64,000 nt of DNA from Luscinia megarhynchos (Eukaryota; Chordata; Aves; Passeriformes; Turdidae). Within the stretch, counting starts at the first letter, position 1. The number at the start of each line of letters is the position of its first letter. A model generated the notes under the pieces. The model saw only the letters and a list, made by a program, of their open reading frames with translations, was not told the origin of the DNA and did no database searches. The position numbers and the translations under genes were made by a program. This document shows, one piece after another, positions 1-12,327 of this stretch. The stretch lies in assembly GCA_034336665.1 (NCBI GenBank), contig CM067566.1, forward strand, positions 19,946,330 to 20,010,329, written 5' to 3'.

Positions 1-126
1 GAAATTGGAAAAAAGGGGTAAGGGGGTTGATTTTCCTAGAACATGGTGTACATTGCCCACCAGCCTACATGACTGTCAGATGTAGATTGAAGTTTTATTC
101 TGCTGATTAGCTGTGGTGTCAGATGT

Positions 127-166
127 GGGAGAAAAAAAAAGAAGAAAAAAGGAAAGAAAAAAGAAA
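127..166 (+). repeat. Purine-only (A/G) low-complexity tract
   Basis: Forty consecutive bases are only A or G, mostly short A runs broken by single or double G. This is simple low-complexity sequence and could be a decayed poly-A tail, but no retroelement body is recognisable just upstream. Confidence 0.85.
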
Positions 167-1417
167 TGTTAGCAGATTGACTGTGAAAATTCAGTATGCA
201 AAGATCTTGTTAATTAGTAAAATCTGCAGAACCAAAAGTAACTTCTGAGTTAATTTATCCCCTGCCCTTGGAGCTTTCCTTACAAGGAAATTCTGCTCAT
301 ATGTGCAGCCTTCACTGATTTTGCTGTTAGAATGGTACTGTGTTAATGTAAATTGCACAATAATTTTCTGAAGAACATTTCCATTACATTCATATTTGTA
401 TATCAAGGGCAAATACATTACCATGGTAAATTAGTTTCCTGGTCTTTTGTCATAGCTTTCTTGTTCTGACCATGACTAACACAGCATCTCAGAAGAAAAT
501 CTTAAAAAACTCTGAGACAGAATCTTTCCAGAATTACCTCTCCTCCTGACTCCAACAGTTAATAGTCAGCATGTGATTTTCTAAATAATAATAATAGTAG
601 TACTAAAAACCCACTAATTTACCACAAGCCAAGTTACTGGCCTGAAGGATGTCTTTCAACAATGAAATCCTCTGAAGGCTGCCAATATTGGATTGGTTTT
701 GTTTTTTTCTAACTCTTATTTGACTGTTTTAATGACAATTCCTTTTTTCATTATGAGAAGTAGTGTGGAAGCATCCCATTTTAGTTTTTATATATATGGA
801 TTATTATGTTCCCGCATAATTTACATTTTCTCTGAATTATAAATCTTCCCAGATTCTATTTCTGCTAGCAAAGGTAGGGACAGCAGAAGATGTATTCTCA
901 CAATTTGAGGAATGGACAAGACAGCCTTTACATACTAATTCCTATGTTATTAACTACAGATATGATCTTAAACAAAGCTTTCATTGTTCTGTTTGATTTC
1001 CCTTCACCTGGTTCTATTAGATCTTTCATTGTGTCTTGCAACTCTCAGAAATATTTCATTATATTCCTTCTCACTACGCCCTGACTTCTCCATACCTACA
1101 GTTTATTTATGCATGTAGTGGCCTAATCTGTTTTATTTTTTCTTTAATTTAGCTAGAGAACCTATAGTGGTGAAACTGCAGCACTGCAGGTTATGGCTTG
1201 TATGATCTTCCCTGGAGATTTGTTTTCAAGCAGTCCTAATTAAACTGTTTGCCACACCTGAGATATCTGCCTTAAAGCTAGCTCAGGTACTTCCACATGA
1301 ACATGTCTTTGATCTGCAGCACAGAATTTTAAGTTAGCCCCTGTTTCAATATCAAATAGGGTTGGAGAAGAGCAGTCATCTCTGTGAAAGAAGGAAAATA
1401 AAGGAATGGTTTACAGC

Positions 1418-1545
1418 TTCCATTTTTGCAGAGGGAAATGGAGTAAAGAAAGATTAAGTGACATGTCTGAAGTCACAGATAAAGTAAGGAGCAGAGCTTA
1501 AAACGGAGCTCAGAATTTTTGTGATTCAGTTACTTGACTCCCACA
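1418..1545 (+). mobile_element. Candidate ancient MIR-type (CORE-SINE) remnant
   Basis: The stretch follows the order of the MIR SINE core. It has an A/G-rich 'gagggaaat' segment, then 'gattaagtgacatgtctga', 'agtcacagataaagtaag', 'gagcagagctt' and a downstream 'ttacttgactccc'. In MIR the matching blocks are the GTTAAGTGACTTGCCC block, the AAGGTCACACAGC block, the TAAGTGGCAGAGC block and the trailing TCTGACTCC block. MIR is a tRNA-derived SINE spread before the amniote radiation, and highly diverged copies are known in birds. The copy is strongly diverged and has no detectable ends. The alignment is by eye, so chance similarity is not excluded. Confidence 0.5.
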
Positions 1546-2181
1546 AAGAAATCAGTAGATAAATTACTCTCTGACTGACACATGAAGAAATAAAAGCCAG
1601 GGAAGAGAAGTGCATTACCTTGGTTCATAGTCTGATAATATGCTCTGTTTTCAATGACAATTTTAGATTTGGACTGCAAGTTCCACCATCAGTATAGAGA
1701 AGAGCTTCATTATGCAGGAAATAACGGCTTGAAAATGCAAAGTGAATTTTGTCAATTAATAAATGAAATTAATTTTATCTATAAGAACATTTTCTCACTT
1801 TTACTTGTGAATGTATTTTTAATCTGTTCTCTGGACCAAAGTGGGAAGAAAAGAACCCACTAATTTAGAGAAGCCATGTTTACAGTCTATTTTCCTTTAG
1901 CTTTTTGTAGTGCAAATAACACAGCTTAATGTTCTTGAAGACTTAACTGTCCTTATTGCATAATGGCAAACATACACTCATTGACTTATTTCAGAAAATG
2001 ACTGCATTTTTACAGTTTCCCATTATTTTCAAATGTTCTTTCCTCTTGAATTCAGGTCCTAAAATTGCATGAGAATAATTTTGCTTTAAAATTGTATCCT
2101 GAAAATGTTGATGTAATTAGTCCATCTGAGAGGCTGAGTCAGTAAAAGTTTTCAATACACTGATTGCACAGCAACAGTTCC

Positions 2182-2201
2182 TTTTTTTTTTTTTTTTTTT
2201 T
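2182..2201 (+). repeat. Poly-T run of 20
   Basis: Twenty uninterrupted T followed by a short GGTTGGTTT segment. The run could be a reversed retroposon tail, but no element body is identifiable next to it. Confidence 0.9.
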
Positions 2202-2464
2202 GGTTGGTTTCTTTTCATTCTATCATGGCTGCTACATCTACGTTTTCTTAAATATCATTCTGCCACCATGAACACACAATACAAGAAAGTGCTGCAAAAA
2301 TTATTATATAATACAAATACATAAGAATTCTTACCCTTATTCCTGAAGAATCTTAATCTATAATTAAGCACATGATGAATTTTGAATTCTGTAACACTAG
2401 CAACATATGAGGGTAATGTTTTGGAGCACATACATATTCAGTGATGAATTATATCTTGCACCAG

Positions 2465-2484
2465 TTTTTTTTTTTTTTTTTTTT
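2465..2484 (+). repeat. Poly-T run of 20
   Basis: A second run of twenty T, about 260 bp after the first. It falls inside a short open frame that would encode a phenylalanine run, which argues that the frame is not a gene. Confidence 0.9.
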
Positions 2485-5400
2485 GAGAATGCAGCATTCT
2501 GATAAGATCTGTGAAAAGACATTTTTCAAGAGAGAGAAAAAAGCCCAGCTTGTAAGACAGAAGACAAACTGTGCAGGAATCCCTGATACACTAGTGCAGT
2601 CTTATGTAAGGCAGGGAACCTGGCTGGGAAGAACATTGGCTGCTTTTCTCCTTGATTTAATTTCTAGTCTTTTACTGTGTTCCTTTAGGTGACCTTACCC
2701 CATATGTCTATTTTTTTTTCAATAGAGGAATAAGTTTGATAACCTATATGCACATTAATACTTTAAGTTTCAAAACTGTATTGTGCCTGTTCTCTAAGAA
2801 TTGCTTGTATTTTGAAGCATTATGTATATATATTTGTAATAGAAATGAGGGAAATATACTTTGTGTCAAATTCCTAGTGCTGATATATATTTTTACATAT
2901 ACATCTACTTTATTTAGTCAATAATTTACCACACAAAGTTGAGAAATTATTTTAGGTTGCCCATTGTTTGTCATTGCACTCTTTATTGTATATTTACTAC
3001 TATTCTATGTTTACATTGTGCATCAAATGCACAGTGCAAAGTAAGCCCCCAAATATAGACCAAATATGATCAGAAATGGTTCTCATTGAAGACAACAGAA
3101 AAGCATTTTTTATACCTCCTCTATTTTCCTTGACTGCCCAGACAAATATAAACAACTTCTATGTTCTATTCAAGAACTGTACCTGAGTTTGCTGTGAATG
3201 GTTTTCTGCTTGATCAGGGTTTGAACTGCTCAGAGTGCATATGCTTGGATCTGCTGGAATCAAAGGAGGAACGCATATTTCTGTATTGGAAATCCGCTCC
3301 CACACATTCGTAGCAAAACAAATTATTCAGCACTTTTCTGATTTTCTGATTAGAATTGTATGTCTCTCCCTGTTCTCTCTGATGCTTTCCCATTGTATTT
3401 GTTCTAGCTCTTTTTGTGCTGCAGAGTGAATAGCATATGCCTCTTTTCTGAAAAATCATATATATAGGATTTCTTCCTTCACTCCTGATTTCAGTATTCT
3501 GCTTTTAAAAAGAAGACATGTACAGCAATAACTGTTCACTGTTTACAATTGCCTATTGATACCAGATACCTTGAAATGCCATGCACTAAATCTTTGATTT
3601 CTTTTATTACCCTTTAAAAAAGGAACTCCAAGTTTACGTTCCACCAGTTTTTAACCAATAATTTGAAAGTGGAGGAATACTTTGGATATTTTTAAGGAGC
3701 CATACGTGCAGTTATATCTGTTAGGATTAAGCAAATGAGGGAAGTGTTTGTACATGTGGGGGTGCACACTTGTACACATCTCAGTGAGTCAGTTCTCACT
3801 GCAAATGCTCATGAGATCTAGACAGTTGCAGTTATATAACCTGCCTCATCTATGAATTTCAAATCAATTCACTGAGGTGGATATGAAGGAAAATACTAAA
3901 CTGACAAGTGAAGAAGGAAATGATCAGAAAGTGAAGCAGTATGTCCACTGTCACGCTGTGAATTGATCCAAAAATTGTGCACCCCTCAAAAAGTAATAAT
4001 TTGAACATCACTTCCAGTTTGATGAGGGTTTTGCAACTGACTTAGTGAAGTTAGGCTTTTGTCCAAGTCTTCCGTGCCAGCTGCTAGCTCAGGCAGCCTC
4101 CCACTGATGCAGATTGCAGAACTCCCTTTGATACTGTCGCAGTCCTCAATGTGGATGGAAGGCAAAATGCATTCCAAAATTTACAGACTCAAGGAAGAAC
4201 AGACATCTGTTCTATGAATGGAATATTTAGCAACCTTTGCATCCAAGGCAGGCTCTTTCCTGAAAAAAATCTAATGCAAAGATTCAAAGGAAATTTATTT
4301 TTCCTGTTCCAATGAGTCCTTTCAACACACTGTATTTCCCAGTTGGCTTTATTTAATGACAGATTCTTCTGTTTCCTGGACAACATTACATCTTTCTATC
4401 CCTTTCAAAACTTCAAATATAATAAAGATCCAAAAAAAGTGCTTTATAGGAGTATTTCATCTTAATGTTAGTGAAGAATACTTTTTCCTCTATATGTGGC
4501 AAATCTAGGTAATGCATAGGGTCAGACCAAAGATCATCTTGTGGCCAAAATAAGGTGCTCAGGGAAAAGTTTAGCATCAAATAAACTGATTTGTTTTCCA
4601 AGTAGTCTTTATACATCAACAGTTGGGAATTCTGATTCCCCGAGCCACATAATGTGCATTTAGTAGTCTTTCTGGATTTACATATTCAAATTTGTCCATT
4701 TTCCATTGCATGGAACAATTAATATCTCTTTTTCCCAATGAGGTTTTCAAAGTGATTGTGTGCCCCATTTGTCTTGGATTGGGCAAAGGAAAAATAAACT
4801 TCCTAGCCTTCCTAGTAAAGAAATGTACACAGGAATTTTTAATGAGAATGAGTTGATTTGAACCCATACTGAAATTTGCTGTTGTGTAAGAAGTCCTTTA
4901 TTCAGTTATTATTTCAAAAGGTTTAAACCCCAAAGATTAAAGGGAAGTGTGTTTATTTTAGCAAATATAAATGTTAGTTTAATATGCCAAAATCTACAGA
5001 ATGGTATTTAAAGGAATTAGAAGCTCCACTATGGTATGTGTCATCTGTAGTTCTGAAAGTTCTATTTTACATTTATATTTTATAACTGATTTTCAGAAAA
5101 ATAGAACAGTTTCTATGATGACAAGAGGATTTGAACACGAGCATAATATGAATTCAGACATTTAAGTATTTCTGAACGTTACTACAGTATCACCTATATT
5201 GCTTTTTTTTGCTTTAACAGCAACAAAATATTCAATGTGAATGCCAACTGGAATGTCTTGAATGAGTAAACAAACAGCCAAGAAATAGAACAAGACATAC
5301 ATCAGAATTTTTAAGAAATTTCTTCAGTTTATTAGTAGAGTAACTTAATATTTCAGAGCTTCTTGACTTGTTTTGGTCAAGCAACAATAACAACAAAACC

Positions 5401-6523
5401 CCCACTACCAAAAAAACAGAGGTTTTATGCTCCAACACAACTTTTGTGCACAGATAAAAGCAAAAGAAAAGTCAGTATTTATAATGTAAGAAAATATATT
5501 TTAGTAATCAGTATTTTATAAAGTGCTTTTTTTTGTTTTTTTTTCTCTTGTAAGTTAGAATAATAAATTCTGTCAATATTAATTGCAAATCTTTTATTGT
5601 AGATAACTTCCTATTCGTGTTTAAAAGACCTGTCTATCCTTTATGCAACTTTTAAGAAAGGACAAAGGCATCTCTCAATAAATTAATTTAAAAAATATTG
5701 TTTTGATGGAGTATTCAAATCAAATACTTTTTTCTTACATGTAAAGATCAGAAATTAAGATATAAATGTAAGATTCCATTTGGATAATGGAAAAAGTAAA
5801 ATGTAAAGACAGTGAAGGAAGAACAGTATTCATAAATAATTTATATTGATTATCATGTGCTCTCTTGCTATCAAGCGTGCCCATACAAGCTCCCCCAACT
5901 TGCTTGTTTTAACCTGGATTTTAGCTATATCTAAGGAACAAATCAACCCTGAAGATCACTGCAGGGGCACTTGTTCTTTTACTAAGCCATCTGCATTATT
6001 TCATCGGAAAGAGAAGAAAAATCGACGTGTATCATATCTAAAAATGCATGTAAACAAGACATAAGACTATGTCTTGTTCCAAAGTGTTAGTTTTCTCCCC
6101 CTATGGATTTATGGCAGATTTTTCTTGATCCAAGGATTTTTCTGTCTTTTTCTGAAACTGTAATAGTTTTATAAAGACCAGTAGTGTCCATAGAGAGAAT
6201 TCTGGGAAAAGGCTTTTAAAATTAAATCTCATGAATTCAAAAAGTGTGTGGCATTTGTGTCCTGCTGTCCTACTGTCTTTAAATTATTTCAGCTGCACAG
6301 TCAGTGGTTTTCTTATGTAGTTGTTCTGCTCAGATTAATTCATATTTTCTTTGAAGGGGAAAATCTGACCCTTCTTGGGGCAATGCAATGATATTCACAT
6401 CATCATGAAATATTAAGGTAATATTATCAGTGGAATATGACATTGCAAACTTTTATTATGAAGAGAAGGCAAAGAGAATTGATGTAATTTTACCTTCTAT
6501 TGTTGTCAGTGAATAACAGAAAC

Positions 6524-6549
6524 TTCTATTCTCTGAGTAGAGAATAGAA
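6524..6549. repeat. Perfect 11-bp inverted repeat with 4-nt loop
   Basis: The arm TTCTATTCTCT at 6524-6534 is followed by the loop GAGT and the exact reverse complement AGAGAATAGAA at 6539-6549. As RNA or single-stranded DNA this would fold into a short hairpin. It is too short for a typical microRNA precursor and has no T run, so I give it no function. Confidence 0.85.
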
Positions 6550-8140
6550 ACATGTTAGTTTTCTTTAACAAAGTATTTGAGAGATAAAATTATATATGCA
6601 TGGTATATTATTTTATTAATATCTCTCAATGTCTTATTCTATTAACAGTGGCCGTCATTCCCTGCTACTGAATTAGAAAATTTATGCCAACATTCTTTTC
6701 ATATTCTGCTATGTATTGCAATAATAATATGGGGATTATTGTAATATATCAGTAGATTTGACAGCTGTGGAAATGTGCTTGTTCTAGCTATCTCATACAC
6801 AGCCATTATTCAAATGTGTGAGAGAGCAATAACATAGTTTTCTAAGTTTCTGGTGGTTTCTAGGGCTAAGTGGGTTAAATGGACAAAAGAAGAGCTAGCA
6901 TTAGTATCATTATTACATATGCTGATTTTTAAAATGCAAGAAATCTAAGTGTTTGAGGCTCTCTGATTCAATGTCCCACAACATGATTAATATACTGTAT
7001 TTAATGCAGTTTCATTATTCACTTAAATTATTTTTGGTAAAAAAAGGGTGGGCAAAGGTAATTAAAATGAGACTTCTTGCTTAATTATACATACAAAATG
7101 TTTTCATGCTTTTTGAAAGCTTGCAATAGCCTGATGAAAGAAATTTTGTAATGACATATAAAGCAAAAAATTTAAAATAACCTGGTAAACTAAAAAAATG
7201 GCGAGTGATCCATTTGACAACATGCAAGGAACCTGCACAGTATGACTCAAGAATCATGGAATCTGCCTGGATGAGTCACATCCCTCCTGAAGCCCTTTTT
7301 GTGGTGGTGTACAGAGGTGCAGTGAAGCAGCAGAGAAACAGCATGGACTTTGGTTCCACTCTTAGCATGCTCCAGCTAGCCCTCTCATACTTTAGCAATT
7401 AACATTGGCCTAAGAAAAGCTGTAAGAAAAAAGAGGATTTAATTATTTTGACACCATATTATTTTTTCGTTTTCTTGTAAGCAATCCTAGAATACTATAT
7501 TTTGCCCCTAGTTCTCCACTTGGATGACACCAAGGATGAGGGGTAAAGGATGATAGGAAAAAATCAAATTTAAGCTACATCAAAATGTCTTTATGTCTTT
7601 TTTATTCAATATGAGGGACTCAGCAGCAGTGTGCAAGGGGCATGAATAGAATTGATTTTTCCCACCCATTTTTATCTCCTATACTGGAAATGGTCATATC
7701 TGCAGAATTAAACTTCGGGAAAAAACAGTGGCATAAGCAGCTGGCTCACAGAGAATGATGAAACAAAATAGTTGTGAGAGGCAAAGAGGAATACATCCTA
7801 GATTTTATTAATGGCAATACAGAGGACAGGCTCTATACTGCCACAGTGCACCCTTCCTGACAAAGGATGCTGCTTAGAGGCATAGCTCACTTGCCAGGAG
7901 CACAGATATGGAAACTTGAGACAGTCAGATCTAATCTCTCTGATAGTAATGGGAAAATGCAGAAAAACCCAAGATGCCCCCAAAGGTTTAGATAAGTGAA
8001 TATTTTTCTCTTGCTTTTCTCTTCAAACGGAAACAATTGCCTTCAGCTTTTAGCAGGTAGAGTCCCACATGCTGTTGTTCATGCTATGAATTTTAAGTGG
8101 AAAAACTTTTCCAAAACATAAAGATGTTATCCTGAAGTTT

Positions 8141-8159
8141 CTTGATAAATGTTATCAAG
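8141..8159. repeat. Perfect 8-bp inverted repeat with 3-nt loop
   Basis: CTTGATAA and its reverse complement TTATCAAG flank the loop ATG. This is a small AT-rich hairpin of a size expected by chance in this much sequence. Confidence 0.7.
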
Positions 8160-10417
8160 CATGTTAGTTTAATTGAGGAACTTAAGGAACTTATAAAAAT
8201 AAAATATTTTCTCTACCACCTCTCCTGTCTAGCACTGTTGTATTTTCTGTCACATGTAACAGACATTTAGAAGGTTTTTTTTCAGAAGGGCCAGAGCAAA
8301 CAAACTGTACTGACAAGACAAATTTGTTTATTACTGTGAAGATAAATAGTAAAAGAATTGAATCAAGTTCAGTTCAGTAGTGATAGAAAGTCATTACTCT
8401 CAGGTGACAGTTAACTGGCTTGTATAAAATGAGTTAGCACTTTGAGAATATTGCCTACTGGAGAGATGCTCGTGCCCCCACAAGCATTAACTAGCATCCT
8501 GTTGAGACTGTCAGCTCAAGAAAGGGGAGAGCAAAGAACAACTAAGGTAAAAGGATCTGATACAAAGTCCATTAGTCTTTGAATAGCAATGTCTGCCAAG
8601 TGCTACTTTTTGGGCTGGCTTTGTACCATGGGCAGAGTGTTCTGTCTACTCACAGCCTGGCGCTTCCTATCAGCATTAGGTTCATGTGGAAAGAGGAAAT
8701 CTACACAGGACTGAACTTCAGCAGTAGATTAAAACAATTTCACACATAATTGTAGTAAAGGGCACGAGTCATGGCCTGAATTTCTAAGCAGAATTGATTT
8801 CTATATTTCTTAGCATTTATATTAATTTAATTTAAATGTTCTTAAGTGAACTAGTTCAGATCACCTCAATGTAAAGGGGTGTTTTAGTAATATTGCAATA
8901 TGAAATGTTTACTATTGCCTCCTGGAAAGTAATTGTACTTTACAATAAAAAAATTAAATTAAAATACTTGAGCATACAGTATTTCTGAGATACTGCTCTA
9001 ACAAAGTAGATTAAAACTTCATTCACAATGCTATAACTATGTAAAGAAAGGATTTACAACCACTATAAACAGCTAAATAGAGTTCCACCCTTAAGGCCCA
9101 ATATTTTGCAAGTTCTTTTTACTTAACTGGCATTTTATACTGAGATGTCATGAAAACACTGCAAGTAGTATCTGTTCAACCAGATAAAACATTATTTATG
9201 AGTTTCAAATGACAAGATTGTGACTAATGCTATCAGTAGGGGTGTAGAATGGTAGCAAATATCTAAACCTGTTATATTTTATGCTTATGGGATTACAGAC
9301 ACTTTAGATCAAATACTGTATACTAAATCCTACAAGTCTCAAGATGATCACATATATAATAGAATATTACTGTCAGAATTAATTGAAAGGCCCCATAAGA
9401 AAAACAGACATTAGATTGACCTCAAAACAAAATATAAACATATACAAATTTCTGATGGTTTTTATTTAACTTCACATATTTTCATAGCTCTTTCCTTATT
9501 TCTGTGCTTCATTCACAGCCCTGAAGGTTGGATCTTTGTGTATTACTCTGTCATGATCTTCATAGATGTGACTTTAGAAAAATAATAAAGTTGAGCAAGC
9601 TGGCACTTCCGTGTGTGCAACAAGACACTCCCCGGGGAAGCAGAGAAAAAAAATATGTAAAAAGTTGACATGATTAATAAAGATTATTTTAATTGTACTT
9701 TTTACTATGAAATAATGCCAAATTTCTATTGAAAAAGGCATATTATATTTTTCTTGTATTTAATTCAGTCTTATTTATGCATTCAGTCAGCTAAAAAATA
9801 ATGTGACATTTTCTCTTTCAGTATTATATTAAATGCTGCTGATCTTAGTGAGAGTTGAGATGTTTTGTGACATGAAACATCTGGTGAAATATACAAATAT
9901 ATATGCCTTTCAAGCCTCTGATCTCTAAGATACTTATGAAATTATTTCTAAGTAAAGAACAGAAAGAATTATTTATTTAAATTTTCCTCAATTTTTTAGT
10001 AGGTAAGAGTTTTTTGTGAGACCTTTAGTGTATTTTGCTGAAATTTAAACTTGAACAGTCTTTGAAATCTTTGCATTTACTACTATAGTTAAATAGAGAG
10101 AGCTATTTTTATTACTTTAGCAGATCTGTCTTGCAAAGACCCTTCCTTGGATGAATGAGAAAACAAAACCAGAAATGCTTCTGAAATAATAGGTCCAAAT
10201 AATAAGTTTAAAAAATAAAAAGTTGGACAACTATTTACAAGTAAATAAAATGGCACTTATTTTCAAATATCAGTGATTAATCAGCAACTCAGGTAGCCAA
10301 ACAGAAATCCTTGCTGGAGAAGCAGTTGCATTGTGCTGCATCTGCAAGAAATAAGCTGTTTTCACTTTTGAGTCCAACTTAAGAATTCATTTCACAGCAC
10401 GATTTGGAATAGATATT

Positions 10418-10470
10418 AGGAGCTGAAGAGTCTAGGTTCTACTTTCAGCTCTGCCACAACCACTATGAAA
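10418..10470 (-). mobile_element. Possible second MIR-type SINE fragment
   Basis: Read on the plus strand, 'gagtctaggttctactttc' followed by 'agctctgccacaaccacta' resembles the reverse complement of the MIR end, which reads roughly GGTTC...AATCCCAGCTCTGCCACTTACTA. Only about 50 bp line up. The following CTGTGTGACCTTGGGCAAG block of MIR is not visible, so this is a weak call. Confidence 0.33.
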
Positions 10471-12259
10471 AAATGAAAAGAAAAATTCGTGATGAAACAT
10501 GCAAAATACATTTCATAAAATGAATAGGAAGTTCTTTGTAAAGATCAGTGAGTTTCTTAAAGGGAAAGCTGCTGATAATTGCCAATTTCAAATTGTTTCC
10601 AAGTCTTAGTTTGATTAAGCACAACCTTTACTCCAACTATTCTCATCTGAAAAATCTCTATATTCGTGGTGATTTGCAAGCACATAATTTGTCAACAAGG
10701 GAAGCAAAATATTAAAAGTGAATATAAATGAGCTATAGGGGTTTGAGATGAACCAATACATTCATTTTCCTAAATAAATATTTTTCCTCAGAGTTGAGAG
10801 AATTGTACAGTGTAAGCAAAGCTTCATATGAATATCCTCTTCGTTTAAAAAATCAATTGGCAATGCTTTATTCCAGCAGAATTGCTCAGACCCTTTCAAA
10901 GCCTTACTGGTCTTTCCACTCCCAACCAAGAAATTATTTGTTGTTAACAAATACATCTAGTACCTGGAGCAGGAAGGAAGAAGTTTACAAAGCTTCCCCT
11001 ACTCCAGCAACATTTCTGAAAAGCCTTTCCTGGCTTAAATTTAACTGAAATTTCATGCAATGGAATAGTTTCCAGAACTGGGAGAAGTGTTTGTAATTCA
11101 GATGCTTGGGTAAAAACAACCTGTTGAGCCAGAGCTTTCCTCCAGTGTAATGTGTAGGAGTACTATTGCTAGTAATACAGTGGAGGTTATTTTGCTGAAT
11201 GTTTTAATATGCTTAAGGTTTAAGGAATAATTACCTTTTTCTTACACACGAATAAATAGCTAGAATTCTAATTAAGACAATGGTAAACCATCCCTCCAGA
11301 TGTTTTAAAAATACTTTTTAAGCTTTAAGCTCTTTGATAAAGTAGTAGACTGTTCATTGATAATGTTGGAGTTGAAAGCAGAAAGCAGTGCCTTTAGTGA
11401 TGATGTGCATAAGTGAAGGTGCCTCTTTGCTCTCAGAAAACTAAACTTAGGTTTCAGTTTGGGTTTTTAATAAGTTCAAAGGTACTATGTCTTCTGCATA
11501 CCTTCCAAAAGCATATCAGCCAACATACCTGTATCACTTAAATTTTTATATTTGTCATAAGGAATAAAAAAATATTACAGCAGATGATTATGTGATAAGA
11601 GTATAATCACTAATGTGAGAATGGCTTAAACAAAAGTAACACTCTAACATTAATTATAATAAATTAGTTTGTTTAGCTGGAGCGAATGAAAAGGGCATTT
11701 TGTATTTATGCTAGAATTATACTTCCTTCTACATTTTAAAGTGTCATAAATCTAGCATTTAAAATTATTTTTTACGTTCATTCAAAGTTCAGCTGAGAAT
11801 AATGATGATCCAAAGTAGAAAAAAAAAAAGCATAAAATGCTTCCTTAATGCATTTTAAAAAAGAAAATGGATTTTAATTATTTCAAGGACATAAATACTT
11901 TCATGTACATCCTCAAAGTTTTTTGTATTCCATCTTTCTCCTAAATTAGAATAGTCTGTTTTCTTTGACTGGTAGGTAGTGCTCAATTTCCAAAAGATCA
12001 TACACACTTCTCTCCCATTGTGTCTTTACTATAAATCTATCATTATATAATTATTTATGGAAGTGCTTATCACAACCCTGGTGACAGAAATGTTTTCATG
12101 AAGATAAAATCTCACCTACTGTTCTACATTTTTATGTATATAAAATGATACTTTACATTATTTTCTTATGCTCAAGGTAGTAGTTTTTAAACCTGTAGAG
12201 AAAGCCTGAAAAAAAAACTCTTACAAAAAACCTGAATTCTTAGAAGATATTGTCATTCT

Positions 12260-12262
<3 letters not shown>

Positions 12263-12292
<30 letters not shown>
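12263..12292 (+). repeat. Poly-T run of 30
   Basis: The longest homopolymer in the window, thirty uninterrupted T, directly followed by a G-rich block. Exact lengths of such runs are prone to sequencing and assembly error. Confidence 0.9.
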
Positions 12293-12293
<1 letters not shown>

Positions 12294-12327
12294 GTTAGGG
12301 AGGGAGGGTTGGGGGGGGGGTGGTGGG
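12293..12327 (+). other. G-rich tract with canonical G-quadruplex pattern
   Basis: After the 30-T run come GGTTAGGG, AGGGAGGGTT, ten consecutive G, then TGGTGGG. This gives at least four G runs of three or more, separated by loops of one or two bases (A, A, TT), which satisfies the usual G-quadruplex rule on the plus strand. The first eight bases resemble the vertebrate telomere unit, but only once, so this is not an interstitial telomere array. No promoter or CpG island surrounds it. Confidence 0.85.

Larger units (their letters stand above)
1..12262. other. AT-rich non-coding stretch, no gene recognised
   Basis: I see no coding exon, RNA gene or young transposon in this stretch. The open frames are at most about 84 codons on either strand, overlap one another, resemble no family I know, and are what AT-rich DNA gives by chance. 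What can be named is listed separately: a purine tract, two 20-T runs, two MIR-like SINE relics and two perfect short hairpins. The rest looks like ordinary single-copy DNA. It could contain conserved non-coding enhancers, which cannot be judged from one sequence. Confidence 0.7.

Noticed and set aside
3885..3960. Third MIR-like fragment
   Set aside because: A GTGAAGCAGTATGTCCACTGTCACGC-like stretch recalls the MIR core, but spacing and flanks do not fit well enough.
12293..12300. Interstitial telomere repeat (GGTTAGGG)
   Set aside because: Only one telomere-like unit is present. The rest is irregular G-rich sequence.
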